DNA from: Azospirillum cavernae
Lineage (GTDB): Bacteria > Pseudomonadota > Alphaproteobacteria > Azospirillales > Azospirillaceae
Length of the DNA stretch: 64,000 nt
Assembly: GCF_003590795.1 (NCBI RefSeq)
Contig: NZ_QYUL01000001.1
Coordinates: 637,001-701,000, forward strand
Reading direction: 5' to 3'
The notes under the pieces were generated by a model. That model was not told where the DNA came from and ran no database searches. It saw only the letters and a program-made list of their open reading frames with translations. Within the stretch, counting starts at the first letter, position 1, and each line of letters opens with the position of its first letter. The translations under genes were made by a program, and so were the position numbers. Of the stretch, positions 56,312 to 64,000 are shown piece after piece.

Positions 56312-57118
56312 CTACTCGTTCAGAAACTCGATGTCGATGCGGTCGGAAGGGCCGCCGGTCAGGGTGTCGAGGCCCAGCGCGCGCACGTCGATGCGGCTGC
56401 TGCGGACGCCAAAGGCGGTGAGACGTTCGCGCAAACTCAGCGCGCGGGCCAGCGACAATTGCCGGGCTTCGCGCGCCGTTTCCGCCGTGCCGCTGGCGTA
56501 AGAGCGCAATTGCAGCCGCGCGGTGTCGCTGGCGCGCAGGCGTTTGAGGATGTCGTCCACCAAGCCGTCCGCCGCCTCCGGCAACGCGGGCGCCGCGCCG
56601 TCGAACACAAGGCTGAGCGCGCTGGCGGGCGGGGTGGCCACGGTGGCGGGCGGTGTGGCGCTTGTCGGGGGCAGCGCTGCGGTTTGCGTGGGTGGGCTGA
56701 TGGCCGAAGGCCCAGCCGTCGCGGAGGTGGAAGGCGAAGGAGCCAGAACCGGCGTGCTTGGCGCCTGCGCCGTCGGGGCGGGCGTCGGCGCGACTTTGGC
56801 CGTTTGCGTTGGGCGAGGGGTTGGTTTGGCCGGTCCTTCGACCAACGCGGGCAAGGCCGGTGGTTCAAAGGGAATCGGCGAGACGAAACGCGGCGGCGCC
56901 TTCACCTTGGGGGGCGTGCCGAGGGACGGGCGGTTCGGCACCGTCAGCGGCGTGGCGTTTTCCAACGACAATTTCGCCGGAGCCGCGACCGGCTGGGCCG
57001 GGGTGGCGGCGTCGGCGGGCGACAGCGCCGGGAGAGTCAGAACGATGACGGACAGGGCGCACAGCGCCACAGCCCGGCGAACACCCGTCGGGTTTGAACG
57101 GCTCATGCGGTCGGACAT
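56312..57118 (-). CDS. Proline-rich periplasmic OmpA-domain protein
   Basis: 268 residues. A signal peptide (AVALCALSVIVLTLPALSPADA) is followed by about 120 residues rich in proline, threonine and alanine (PTPRPTQTAKVAPTPAPTAQAP), a flexible spacer. The C-terminal 100 residues form an OmpA-like domain: ALPEAADGLVDDILKRLRAS, ARQLSLARALSLRERLTAFGV, and SDRIDIEFLNE. It lies 34 bases upstream of the MotA-like gene and is likely part of the same operon. It may carry the force of the channel to the cell wall. The ATG start after GGGGA was chosen. Confidence 0.75.
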   Translation of the reverse strand: MSDRMSRSNPTGVRRAVALCALSVIVLTLPALSPADAATPAQPVAAPAKLSLENATPLTVPNRPSLGTPPKVKAPPRFVSPIPFEPPALPALVEGPAKPTPRPTQTAKVAPTPAPTAQAPSTPVLAPSPSTSATAGPSAISPPTQTAALPPTSATPPATVATPPASALSLVFDGAAPALPEAADGLVDDILKRLRASDTARLQLRSYASGTAETAREARQLSLARALSLRERLTAFGVRSSRIDVRALGLDTLTGGPSDRIDIEFLNE

Positions 57119-57245
57119 TCCCCAACGGTCCAAGGCGGTGCTTCCACGCTTCCCAAAAGACCCCGGAACCATAGCGCATCGTCGCTTCACGCGACAACGC
57201 TCTTGCGGCGCCGGGGCTGGTTGTTCGACCGGACAAAGGTCAGAG

Positions 57246-58067
57246 TTAGGCCTTGGCGGTCTCGCCGCGCTTGTCCGCCGCCGCCTTCAACAGGCGCGAC
57301 ACCGGCACCTGAAGGTGGGAGTTGGTGGCCAGAATGCTGCCGCCGAACACCGGGTTGCGCCCGCCGCCGATTTCACCAACGAAACCACCCGCTTCCGTGA
57401 CCATCAGGGCGCCGGCGGCGCAATCCCACGGGGCCAGCCCACGTTCCCAATAGCCGTCAAAGCGACCAGCCGCGACATAGGCCAGATCCAGCGCGGCGGA
57501 CCCGAAGCGGCGGATGCCCGCCACCTCCTTCATCACCGCTTCCGCTTCGCCCAGGAACCCGGCGTGATCGCCCCGGCCCTTGAAGGGAATGCCGGTGGCC
57601 AGCAGGCAATCTTCCAGACGGCGGCGTTCCGACACGCGCAGGCGCTGGTGGTTGACGAAGGTGCCCTGGCCCTTTTCGGCCCAGAACATCTGATCGCCAA
57701 TCGGCTCATACACCACACCGGCGACGATCTCGCCGCTCTTTTCGAGCGCGATGGAGATCGCCCAGTGGGGCAGGCCGTGCAGGAAATTCGTGGTCCCGTC
57801 CAGCGGATCGACGATCCAACGGGCGGTGGCGTCGCTGCCCTTGGAGACGCCGCTTTCTTCCATCAGGAATCCGAATTCGGGCCGCGCCTTCTGCAACTCT
57901 TCGCGCAGAATTTTTTCGGCCTTGATGTCGGCGTTGGACACGAAGTCCGCCGGACCCTTGCGCGACACCTGGAGGTGTTCGACCTCGCCGAAGTCGCGAA
58001 CGAGACCTTTGGCCGCTTTTTCAGCGGCGCGGACCATCACGTTGATGAGAGCGGAGCGGGTGGCCAT
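57246..58067 (-). CDS. suhB: Inositol monophosphatase family protein (SuhB-like)
   Basis: 273 residues. The metal-site motif is WIVDPLDGTTNFLHG near residue 81-95 with FLMEESG before it; GSAALDLAYVAAGRFDGYWE and WDCAAGALMVTEAGG complete the Mg2+-dependent phosphatase pattern. It can hydrolyse inositol phosphates and in enterobacteria also joins transcription antitermination complexes. It is the last gene after efp, separated by a terminator. The ATG at MATRSALINVMVRAAEK was chosen. Confidence 0.92.
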   Translation of the reverse strand: MATRSALINVMVRAAEKAAKGLVRDFGEVEHLQVSRKGPADFVSNADIKAEKILREELQKARPEFGFLMEESGVSKGSDATARWIVDPLDGTTNFLHGLPHWAISIALEKSGEIVAGVVYEPIGDQMFWAEKGQGTFVNHQRLRVSERRRLEDCLLATGIPFKGRGDHAGFLGEAEAVMKEVAGIRRFGSAALDLAYVAAGRFDGYWERGLAPWDCAAGALMVTEAGGFVGEIGGGRNPVFGGSILATNSHLQVPVSRLLKAAADKRGETAKA

Positions 58068-58099
58068 GAGGATGCGTGTACCATGCTGTGCGGGGACTG

Positions 58100-58140
58100 A
58101 AAAAGAATACACCGGCCCTCGCGGAAGGCGAGAGCCGGTG
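58100..58140 (-). terminator. Terminator between efp and suhB
   Basis: CACCGGC-x-CTCGC pairs with GCGAG-x-GCCGGTG (one mismatch, 5-base loop), then on the minus strand TATTCTTTTTC. It stands between the efp stop and the suhB start, so suhB needs its own promoter or read-through. Confidence 0.75.
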
Positions 58141-58164
58141 GATCAGGACAAACCGAAAAGAGGA

Positions 58165-58731
58165 TCAGTCCTTGGCGCGTTCGATGTATTCGCTGGTCGC
58201 GGTGTCGACGACGATGCGGGTGCCCGCGTCGATGTGCGGCGGAACCAGAACCGACACGCCGTTTTCCAGCTTGGCCGGCTTGTAGGAGGAGGAGGCGGTC
58301 TGCCCCTTCACCACCGGGTCGGCTTCGACGATGGTCAGTGTGACCTTGCCGGGGATTTCGACGCCCAGCGGGCTGCCTTCGTGCGTCTGCACGACGACTT
58401 CCATGCCGTCTTGCAGATAGACGGCGGGGTCGCCGATCAATTCACGGTTGATCGTGACCTGCTCGAAAGTTTCCTTGTCCATGAAGGTGAAGCTGTCACC
58501 TTCGGCGAACAGAAAGGTCATTTCATGCTCGTCCAGGCGAGCGCGCTCAACCGTCTCTTGGGTGCGGAACCGATCGATCGACTTGGTGCCGGTGCGCACG
58601 TCCTTCATTTCAAGCTGGATGAAGGCGCCGCCCTTGCCGGGCTGGACGATGGCGGTTTTGGTGATGACCCAGAGCTTGCCGTTGTGCTCCAGCACATGGC
58701 CGGGGCGCATCGTGTTGGCGTTGACCTTCAT
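58165..58731 (-). CDS. efp: Elongation factor P
   Basis: 188 residues. Starts MKVNANTMRPGHVLEHNG; the loop with the modified lysine is VQPGKGGAF (Lys33), and the C-terminal KLENGVSVLVPPHIDAGTRIVVDT is typical. EF-P relieves ribosome stalling at polyproline runs. The lysine-ligase gene epmA lies divergent upstream, fitting beta-lysylation of Lys33. Translation start is an ATG after a TATACC-type leader. Confidence 0.96.
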   Translation of the reverse strand: MKVNANTMRPGHVLEHNGKLWVITKTAIVQPGKGGAFIQLEMKDVRTGTKSIDRFRTQETVERARLDEHEMTFLFAEGDSFTFMDKETFEQVTINRELIGDPAVYLQDGMEVVVQTHEGSPLGVEIPGKVTLTIVEADPVVKGQTASSSYKPAKLENGVSVLVPPHIDAGTRIVVDTATSEYIERAKD

Positions 58732-58898
58732 GGTATACTCATAATTTCCAAGATGCGGGCGGCGCGGACCCTAGCAGCTTGCCCCGTCTTAGGCAACGCC
58801 GCGCAACGGTTTCCGACGCCTTTGCTTGTGATTTGGGCGACTCGATGCTCAGATGCGCGGCCAATCCGCCTGTTCCCTGCCCAACTCGGATGATCGTC

Positions 58899-59972
58899 AT
58901 GCCCTCCGCGTCGCCCGTACTCCCGTCCTGGCACCCCGATGACTTTGCCCGTCGGGCGCCGTTTCTGGCCGCGCGGGGGCGGGCGCTGGGCGCGGCGCGT
59001 CGCTTTTTCGGCGAGCGGGATTTTGTCGAGGTCGACACCCCGGCCTTGCAGGTGTCGCCGGGGATGGAGCCGCATCTCCAGGCCTTCGCCACCGATCTGC
59101 ATGGCCCGCACCCGGACGACCAGCGGCGGCTGTATCTGCACACCAGCCCGGAATTCGCCATGAAAAAGCTGCTGGTGGCCGGGGTGCCGCGCCTGTGGCA
59201 GTTGGCCCATGTCTACCGCAACGGCGAGCGGTCGGGCACGCACGCCCCGGAATTCTCCATGCTGGAATGGTATCGGGCGGGGGAGGGCTACCGCGCGCTC
59301 ATCGGCGATTGCCAGGAGTTGGTGCGCGGCGCGGCGCGGGCCGCTGGACGCGAGCGTTTCGCCTTTCGCGGCATGACCTGCGATCCCTTCGCCGACTGGC
59401 GGATTTTGACGGTCCCCGACGCCTTTTTTGAGTATGCCGGAATCGACCTGATGGCGGCCTATGACGGAACCCACGATCCTGATCCGACGGCTTTGGCGGC
59501 GGAGGCGGCGCGGATCGGCGTTCCGCCCCACGCGGGCGACCGTTGGGAGGACATCGTGTTCCGCATCATGTTCGAGCGGGTCGAGCCGCATCTGGGCGCC
59601 GACGTTCCCTGCGTGTTGACCGACTACCCGCTGTGCATGGCGGCGCTGTCGCGGCCCAAGCCCGACAACCCGCGTCTGGCCGAGCGGTTCGAGCTGTACG
59701 CCTGTGGTTTGGAGCTGGCCAACGCCTTTGGCGAATTGACCGACGCGGCGGTCCAGCGCGCCCGCTTTGAAGCCGACATGGATTTGAAGGAACGGATTTA
59801 CGGCGAGCGTTTTCCGGTGGACGAGGATTTCCTCGCCGCTTTGGCCCATGGCATGCCGGAAAGCAGCGGCATCGCCATGGGCTTTGACCGGCTGGCGATG
59901 CTGTGCGCCGGGGCCGACGACATCAATCAGGTGCTGTGGTTGCCAGTGGCGGACGCCGTTTCGGGCCGATGA
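58899..59972 (+). CDS. epmA: EF-P lysine ligase (EpmA, GenX/PoxA-like)
   Basis: About 357 residues, resembling the catalytic half of class II lysyl-tRNA synthetase without the anticodon domain. Motif 1-like ARRFFGERDFVEVDTPALQ near residue 42-60, LHTSPEFAMKKLLVAGVPRLWQLAHVYRNGE and FSMLEWYRAGEGY (motif 2), and the final GIAMGFDRLAMLCAGADDIN (motif 3) are present. It attaches beta-lysine to EF-P. epmB is not in the window. The ATG with GGATGA upstream was chosen; an earlier in-frame ATG three codons before is weaker. It is divergent from efp. Confidence 0.92.
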   Translation: MPSASPVLPSWHPDDFARRAPFLAARGRALGAARRFFGERDFVEVDTPALQVSPGMEPHLQAFATDLHGPHPDDQRRLYLHTSPEFAMKKLLVAGVPRLWQLAHVYRNGERSGTHAPEFSMLEWYRAGEGYRALIGDCQELVRGAARAAGRERFAFRGMTCDPFADWRILTVPDAFFEYAGIDLMAAYDGTHDPDPTALAAEAARIGVPPHAGDRWEDIVFRIMFERVEPHLGADVPCVLTDYPLCMAALSRPKPDNPRLAERFELYACGLELANAFGELTDAAVQRARFEADMDLKERIYGERFPVDEDFLAALAHGMPESSGIAMGFDRLAMLCAGADDINQVLWLPVADAVSGR

Positions 59973-60082
59973 GGCGCGGTGAAAGACTCCTTTTTGCAAC
60001 AAATGCTTAACGAATCCCGGTCACGCTCAAGCGGTTGAAACGTTTGTCAGCGCGATTGTCTTCTGACACCGGAGGGGTTCCA

Positions 60083-60817
60083 ATGCTGCGCAACGTCGTG
60101 TCGTTCTGTTTGGGAATGGGGTGTTTCATGTCCGCCGCCTCGGCGGACACCGTCACTCTGGTGACGACCGAATACCCGCCTTATTACGCGGCGTCGCTTC
60201 CCGAAAAGGGCGTGGTGTCCGCCATCACGGCGGCGGCCTTCAAAAAGGTCGGCTATGATGTGACCGTTGAGTTCCTCCCCTGGGCGCGCGCCGTGTCCGA
60301 GGTGGAGAAGGGGACCTATGATGGCTTGCTTGGCGTGTGGCATTCGGCGGAGCGGGAGCGTTTTCTCGTTTACTCCGATCCCATCCTGGACAATGAAATC
60401 GGTCTGGTGGCGCTGAAGGATCGCAACATCAGCTACAAGGCGCTCAGCGAGTTGAAGCCCTACCGGATCGGAACCGTGCGCGGTTACGCCAACCCGGCCA
60501 GTTTTGTTGAGGCTGGTTTGACGACGGACGAGGCGAACGACGATCTGACCAATTTGAAAAAATTGATCGCGGGCCGGGTTGATCTGGCCCTGGTTGACAA
60601 AGGGGTGAGCGACGATCTGATCGCCGGGCATATGCCGGAGAGCAGGGCGAGCGTGGTGTGGTTGGAGCCGCCGATTTCGAAAATTCCGATGTTCAACGGC
60701 TTCGCCAAGAACAAGGCTGGCTATGAGCGGCGGGTCGCCGATTTCGCCAAGGGGCTGTCGCAATTGCGGGCGAGCGGCGAGTTTGCCGAGATTGTGAAGA
60801 AATACGGCTTCCGCTGA
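60083..60817 (+). CDS. Periplasmic substrate-binding protein (family 3 type)
   Basis: 244 residues with a signal peptide ending SAASA. The mature protein begins DTVTLVTTEYPPYYAAS; EFLPWARAVSEVEKGTYDGLLGVWHSAERERFLVYSDPI is the core of the SBP_bac_3 domain, ending in FAEIVKKYGFR. It would bind a small polar compound such as an amino acid. No ABC permease or ATPase is adjacent, so it may be an orphan receptor. RBS GGAGGGG before the ATG. Confidence 0.85.
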   Translation: MLRNVVSFCLGMGCFMSAASADTVTLVTTEYPPYYAASLPEKGVVSAITAAAFKKVGYDVTVEFLPWARAVSEVEKGTYDGLLGVWHSAERERFLVYSDPILDNEIGLVALKDRNISYKALSELKPYRIGTVRGYANPASFVEAGLTTDEANDDLTNLKKLIAGRVDLALVDKGVSDDLIAGHMPESRASVVWLEPPISKIPMFNGFAKNKAGYERRVADFAKGLSQLRASGEFAEIVKKYGFR

Positions 60818-60843
60818 TTTTTGGCGCGCGTCGTAAAATAAAA

Positions 60844-60877
60844 AACGCCGCCGGGTTGCTCCGGCGGCGTTTTCTTT
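60844..60877. terminator. Bidirectional terminator after the binding-protein gene
   Basis: Perfect AACGCCGCCGG / CCGGCGGCGTT stem with a 6-base loop; A-run before and T-run after. It lies between two convergent genes (the binding protein and the FadL-like gene). Confidence 0.92.
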
Positions 60878-60896
60878 GGCGGTGATCCAGACCCGG

Positions 60897-62237
60897 TCAG
60901 AAGGACAAGCGGGCCTGAAGGCCGATGATGTCGATGCTGCTCTTGTAGTTGGCCGACAGATTGCCGCGCCCGGCTTCGGCGCCGGTCAGATCATCCGTCA
61001 GATGGACCGACGTGCTGGGGATGAAAACATGCGAGTAGGCGGCGTCGACCTGCAACGATTCGGTCAGGCGATACCCCGCGCCGACCGACAGCCAATAGCG
61101 GTTCTGCTCGGGGATGCGCGGCGTCCGGGTTTCGACGTCCACGGCCCCTTTGTCAAAGGCGACGCCGCCCCGCAGGGTCAGGTCGTCGTTGACCTTATAG
61201 GAGGTGCCGAGCGCGTAGTACCACGTGTCCTTCCAATTTTCCTCCGTCAGGGAGTTCAGCGCCGGATTGTTGACGTTGACGCGCAGTTCCTTGAAGCGCG
61301 ACCAGTTGGTCCACTGCACATCGGCCATCACCGCCCAACGGTCGGTGATCTCCTGATACAAGCCGATGGAGGCGATGTCGGGCGTGGTCATATCGGCGCG
61401 GGCGCCCTGGGTCGGCAGTGCCGAGGCCAGCGACGCGGGCAGGCCGGTGAAGGACACGGTGCCGGTCAGCGTGTGCTTGACGGCGGAGCGGTACGCCAGA
61501 CCGACGCGGGTGCTGGTGGTCGGCTGAATCAGCGCGCCAAGGGTGAAGCCCCAGCCCCAATCATCGCCGGTCACGTCGCTGGTGACGTCCAGCGTGCCGG
61601 GACGACCGAGTCGGCTCGCGCCGAAATCGGACGCCTGCGACAGCTTGGCCTTGGCGTACTGGATTTGCACGCCGCCGCCGACCGTGAACATCGGGTTGAT
61701 CCGATAGGACACCGTCGGGGTGAAATTGTAGGTCTTCAGATCGGACCGGATGCCGTGATAGCGGCCAATCCAGTTGTCGCCGTAATTGGTGACGAGACCC
61801 CAGGGTCCGTTGGCCGACAAGCCCAGCTTCAGATCATCATTGACCGAATAGACGAAATACCCGGCGGGCACGACCGCGTCCTGCGCGATGTCGCCGGGCG
61901 TCGAATTGCCGGAAATCGATGAACCGCCGAGGCGGGTGGCGCGGGTGGCGCGGGCGTCTTCGACCTTCGCGCTGACCATGACGCCCGACGCGGTTTGCAC
62001 AATCTGGTTTCCGGAAATCAACCCCATGGTCGCCGGGTTGTAGAACATGGCGCTGGCGTCGCCGTTGCCACCCGCCGTGACGCCGGCATAGGCGGTTCCC
62101 TGGCCAGAAACGCTCTGTTCCTTCAGCGCAAAACCTGCGGCCAGAACGGAGGACGGAGCGGCGATCGGAGCGGCCACGGCAATGGCGGCGGCGGCGGCGG
62201 CGGTCAGAAGACGGGCTTTCAGCGTCATAGGAGACAT
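60897..62237 (-). CDS. FadL/OmpP1-family outer-membrane transporter
   Basis: 446 residues with a signal peptide (AAAAAAIAVAAPIAAPSSVLA). The mature start AAGFALKEQSVSGQGTAYAG and GNGDASAMFYNPATMG are hallmark FadL features. A barrel of about 14 strands continues (NFTPTVSYRINPMFTVGGGVQIQ, YAKAKLSQ) to the end NYKSSIDIIGLQARLSF with a terminal phenylalanine. It takes up hydrophobic compounds such as fatty acids. The ATG at MSPMTLKARL is preceded by GGGGAAGGA; a long open extension upstream is non-coding. Confidence 0.92.
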   Translation of the reverse strand: MSPMTLKARLLTAAAAAAIAVAAPIAAPSSVLAAGFALKEQSVSGQGTAYAGVTAGGNGDASAMFYNPATMGLISGNQIVQTASGVMVSAKVEDARATRATRLGGSSISGNSTPGDIAQDAVVPAGYFVYSVNDDLKLGLSANGPWGLVTNYGDNWIGRYHGIRSDLKTYNFTPTVSYRINPMFTVGGGVQIQYAKAKLSQASDFGASRLGRPGTLDVTSDVTGDDWGWGFTLGALIQPTTSTRVGLAYRSAVKHTLTGTVSFTGLPASLASALPTQGARADMTTPDIASIGLYQEITDRWAVMADVQWTNWSRFKELRVNVNNPALNSLTEENWKDTWYYALGTSYKVNDDLTLRGGVAFDKGAVDVETRTPRIPEQNRYWLSVGAGYRLTESLQVDAAYSHVFIPSTSVHLTDDLTGAEAGRGNLSANYKSSIDIIGLQARLSF

Positions 62238-62460
62238 AGTTCCTTCCCCAGATTGTGTTGTTGACGCTATGATACACAAACTGACGCATAGGTAAATAGC
62301 GCGCAGGAGATTAATTGATCGAACGTACAAAGGGTCGCGCCGACCGTTGGCCTTTGCCAAGCGATCTTCGTTCAAACGGTTTGATTTTTTCAAAGAGAGA
62401 GGCTTTTTCGCAACGTTGTTGCGTTGCAAAATCTGGCGGAGGGCCAGAACAGAGAATTTT
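62238..62460. other. Intergenic region between the FadL-like gene and the TSUP gene
   Basis: 223 bp carrying the FadL-like gene promoter region (TATCAT at about 40 bases from the ATG is a possible -10) and an inverted repeat GCAACG-N6-CGTTGC at 62410-62427 which could be an operator. No gene. Confidence 0.4.
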
Positions 62461-63267
62461 TTACACGAACCAGCCGAGCAGGGAGGCGAAAGCCACGCGT
62501 AAAATGTTGCTTTCATCCGTCCACACCAACTTCACGGTGATGGCGATGGACGCGGTGACAAGCATAGGGCGCACGATTCGCGCCCCGTTGCGGATGACCA
62601 TATGGGCGCCAAGCTGCGCGCCAATGTACTGACCGGCCCCCATCAGAAGGCCGACGATCCACACCACATGCCCGCCGAGGATGAAGAACAGCAGGGCGGC
62701 GAGGTTGCTGGTCAGGTTCAGCACCTTGGTGTGGGCGGTGGCCCGGCGGAAATTATGGCCGAGCAGGGAGACGAAGGCGATGGCGAAGAAGGTGCCGGTT
62801 CCCGGCCCGAAAAACCCGTCGTAAAAGCCGATTCCGGTGCCGATGGACAGGGCGAAGGCGTGCTCGCCGATGCGCTGGTGGGCGTCGAGATCGCCCGCCT
62901 TGGGCGACAGGAGCAGATACACGGCGATGCCGATCAGCAGGATCGGAATCACGTCGCGCATGAAGCTGGGATTCAGCATCTGAACGACCGTCGCCCCCGC
63001 CGCCGCGCCGACGAAGGTGCAGGCGATCATCGGCAGCATGGCGCGCGGGTTGACCTCGCCGCGTTGGACGAACTTGATGGTGGCGGACAGAGCGCCAAAG
63101 CTCGATTGCAGCTTGCCGGTCGCCAGCGTTTCGGCGGGCGGCAACCCGGCGGCGAGCAGGGCGGGAATCGCCAGCAGGCCGCCGCCGCCAGCGATGGAAT
63201 CGACGAAGCCCGCCAGCAGACCGACCGCGAACAACAGGCCCAAAGTCTCGGGCGTCAGAAAATCCAT
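62461..63267 (-). CDS. TSUP (TauE/SafE) family permease
   Basis: 268-residue membrane protein with about eight helices. LLAGFVDSIAGGGGLLAIPALL near residue 17-38 and the inner repeat GFYDGFFGPGTGTFFAIAFVSLLG near 148-170 are the usual TSUP repeats. Members move sulfur-containing or organic anions; the substrate here is unknown. It begins at MDFLTPETLGLLFAVG. Its start lies about 26 bases after thiE on the same strand. Confidence 0.9.
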   Translation of the reverse strand: MDFLTPETLGLLFAVGLLAGFVDSIAGGGGLLAIPALLAAGLPPAETLATGKLQSSFGALSATIKFVQRGEVNPRAMLPMIACTFVGAAAGATVVQMLNPSFMRDVIPILLIGIAVYLLLSPKAGDLDAHQRIGEHAFALSIGTGIGFYDGFFGPGTGTFFAIAFVSLLGHNFRRATAHTKVLNLTSNLAALLFFILGGHVVWIVGLLMGAGQYIGAQLGAHMVIRNGARIVRPMLVTASIAITVKLVWTDESNILRVAFASLLGWFV

Positions 63268-63292
63268 GGTCGTTCCGTCGCGACGCCGACGA

Positions 63293-63997
63293 TCAATCGG
63301 CGTCGGCCTCGTCGGTTTCGGTGATCGTCGTCCAAACCTTTGGCGCGGCGGCGATGGCGGCGTGCAACGCCCTCACGCCCGCGCCCGGCCCGTCGGAGTG
63401 ATCCCAAACGGCGCTGACCACCGCCAGGAAATCCGCGCCCGCCGTCACCAGCGGGGCGCAATTGGCCGCCGTGATTCCGCCGATGGCGACGCAGGGAACC
63501 TCCATCAACTCCGACCACCAATGCAGAATCTCAGGTTCGGCGTGGTGTTCGGCGATTTTGGTGGCGGTGGGGAAGAACGCGCCGAAGGCGACGTAATCGG
63601 CCCCTTCCTCCGCCGCGACCATGGCGAGATGGCGGCTGTCATGGCAGGTCACGCCGACAATGGCGTCGGCCCCCATGATCTTGCGCGCGTCGCGGTACGG
63701 CGTGTCGGTCTGGCCGACATGGACGCCGTCGCAGCCCATCTCGCGGGCCAGACGGGGGTGATCGTTCAGGATGAAGGCGACGTCGCGGTCTTGCGCGATC
63801 GGGCGCAGGACGTCGCAGGCCCGGCGCACGTCGTCGTCCGAGCAATTTTTGAGACGAAGCTGAAGACAGGCGACGTCGCCCGCGTCCAGCGCGTCGATCA
63901 AACGCGGCGCGAACGCCGCCGGTTCCAGGACCGGCGGCGTCACGAGGTACAGTCGGCAGGCGGATGTCTCCGCCTGGGACGGCTTGCCCTTGGCCAA
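63293..63997 (-). CDS. thiE: Thiamine-phosphate synthase (possibly continuing past the right edge)
   Basis: At least 234 residues. It joins the pyrimidine and thiazole halves of thiamine. [39 protein letters not shown] (pyrophosphate site), [30 protein letters not shown] and [30 protein letters not shown] match the TenI/ThiE barrel. A TTG near the edge may be the start, but only three bases are left upstream, so the real start may lie outside the window. No thiamine riboswitch can be seen within the window. Confidence 0.88.
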   Translation of the reverse strand: MAKGKPSQAETSACRLYLVTPPVLEPAAFAPRLIDALDAGDVACLQLRLKNCSDDDVRRACDVLRPIAQDRDVAFILNDHPRLAREMGCDGVHVGQTDTPYRDARKIMGADAIVGVTCHDSRHLAMVAAEEGADYVAFGAFFPTATKIAEHHAEPEILHWWSELMEVPCVAIGGITAANCAPLVTAGADFLAVVSAVWDHSDGPGAGVRALHAAIAAAPKVWTTITETDEADAD

Positions 63998-64000
63998 GGA

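Noticed and set aside
62410-62427. Inverted repeat GCAACG-N6-CGTTGC as a terminator of the TSUP gene
   Set aside because: No T-run follows on the minus strand, so I left it only as a possible operator.

Overview
The window is high-GC, tightly packed chromosomal DNA from an alphaproteobacterium. Most likely it is a spirillum of the order Rhodospirillales. The evidence is a class II (plant-type) DAHP synthase, a cytochrome aa3 oxidase operon of the alphaproteobacterial order (coxB, coxA, ctaB, a CoxF-like small gene, ctaG, coxC, DUF983, SURF1) running into thrC and an M16 peptidase, FliL-like proteins, TldD, DUF3422 and DUF3108 proteins, and candidate CtrA and CcrM (GANTC) sites. I cannot name the species. 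I see no prophage, transposase, CRISPR array or rRNA. There is one tRNA, tRNA-Val(CAC).

Layout. 1-10 kb: DUF3108 protein, tRNA-Val, a small membrane peptide, panC, a FliL-like protein, class II DAHP synthase, an AmpG-like permease, an unusual secreted protein with one haem-binding motif, glutathione reductase and a second FliL-like protein. 10-24 kb: nicotinate phosphoribosyltransferase, a thioredoxin-like [2Fe-2S] ferredoxin, a GH17-GT2 beta-glucan synthase, a HIT protein, a ferric-iron ABC transporter ordered fbpB-fbpA-fbpC on the minus strand, typA, and an RTX repeat protein of unusually low GC. 24-33 kb: tamA-tamB, a methyltransferase, two small uncharacterised proteins, an AT-rich region dense in GANTC sites, and an ECF-type sigma factor. 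33-41 kb: DUF1328, an orphan YjbH-like protein, an ACT-domain regulator, a family 2 glycosyltransferase, tldD and DUF3422. 41-53 kb: the cytochrome oxidase operon, M32 carboxypeptidase, a gamma-glutamylcyclotransferase-like protein, thrC, M16 peptidase and a GNAT acetyltransferase. 53-64 kb: a small protein behind a perfect TTAA-N7-TTAA motif, a three-gene MotB-like/MotA-like/OmpA-like cluster, suhB, efp with divergent epmA, a periplasmic binding protein, a FadL-type porin, a TSUP permease and thiE.

How the genes work together. Most are housekeeping: respiration, cofactors (pantothenate, NAD, thiamine, glutathione), shikimate and threonine synthesis, translation factors, and outer-membrane biogenesis. 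The parts least explained by known biology are the MotA/MotB/OmpA-like envelope cluster in the same window as two FliL-like proteins that lack flagellar neighbours, the secreted haem protein, and the GANTC-rich region between a small unknown gene and the sigma factor.
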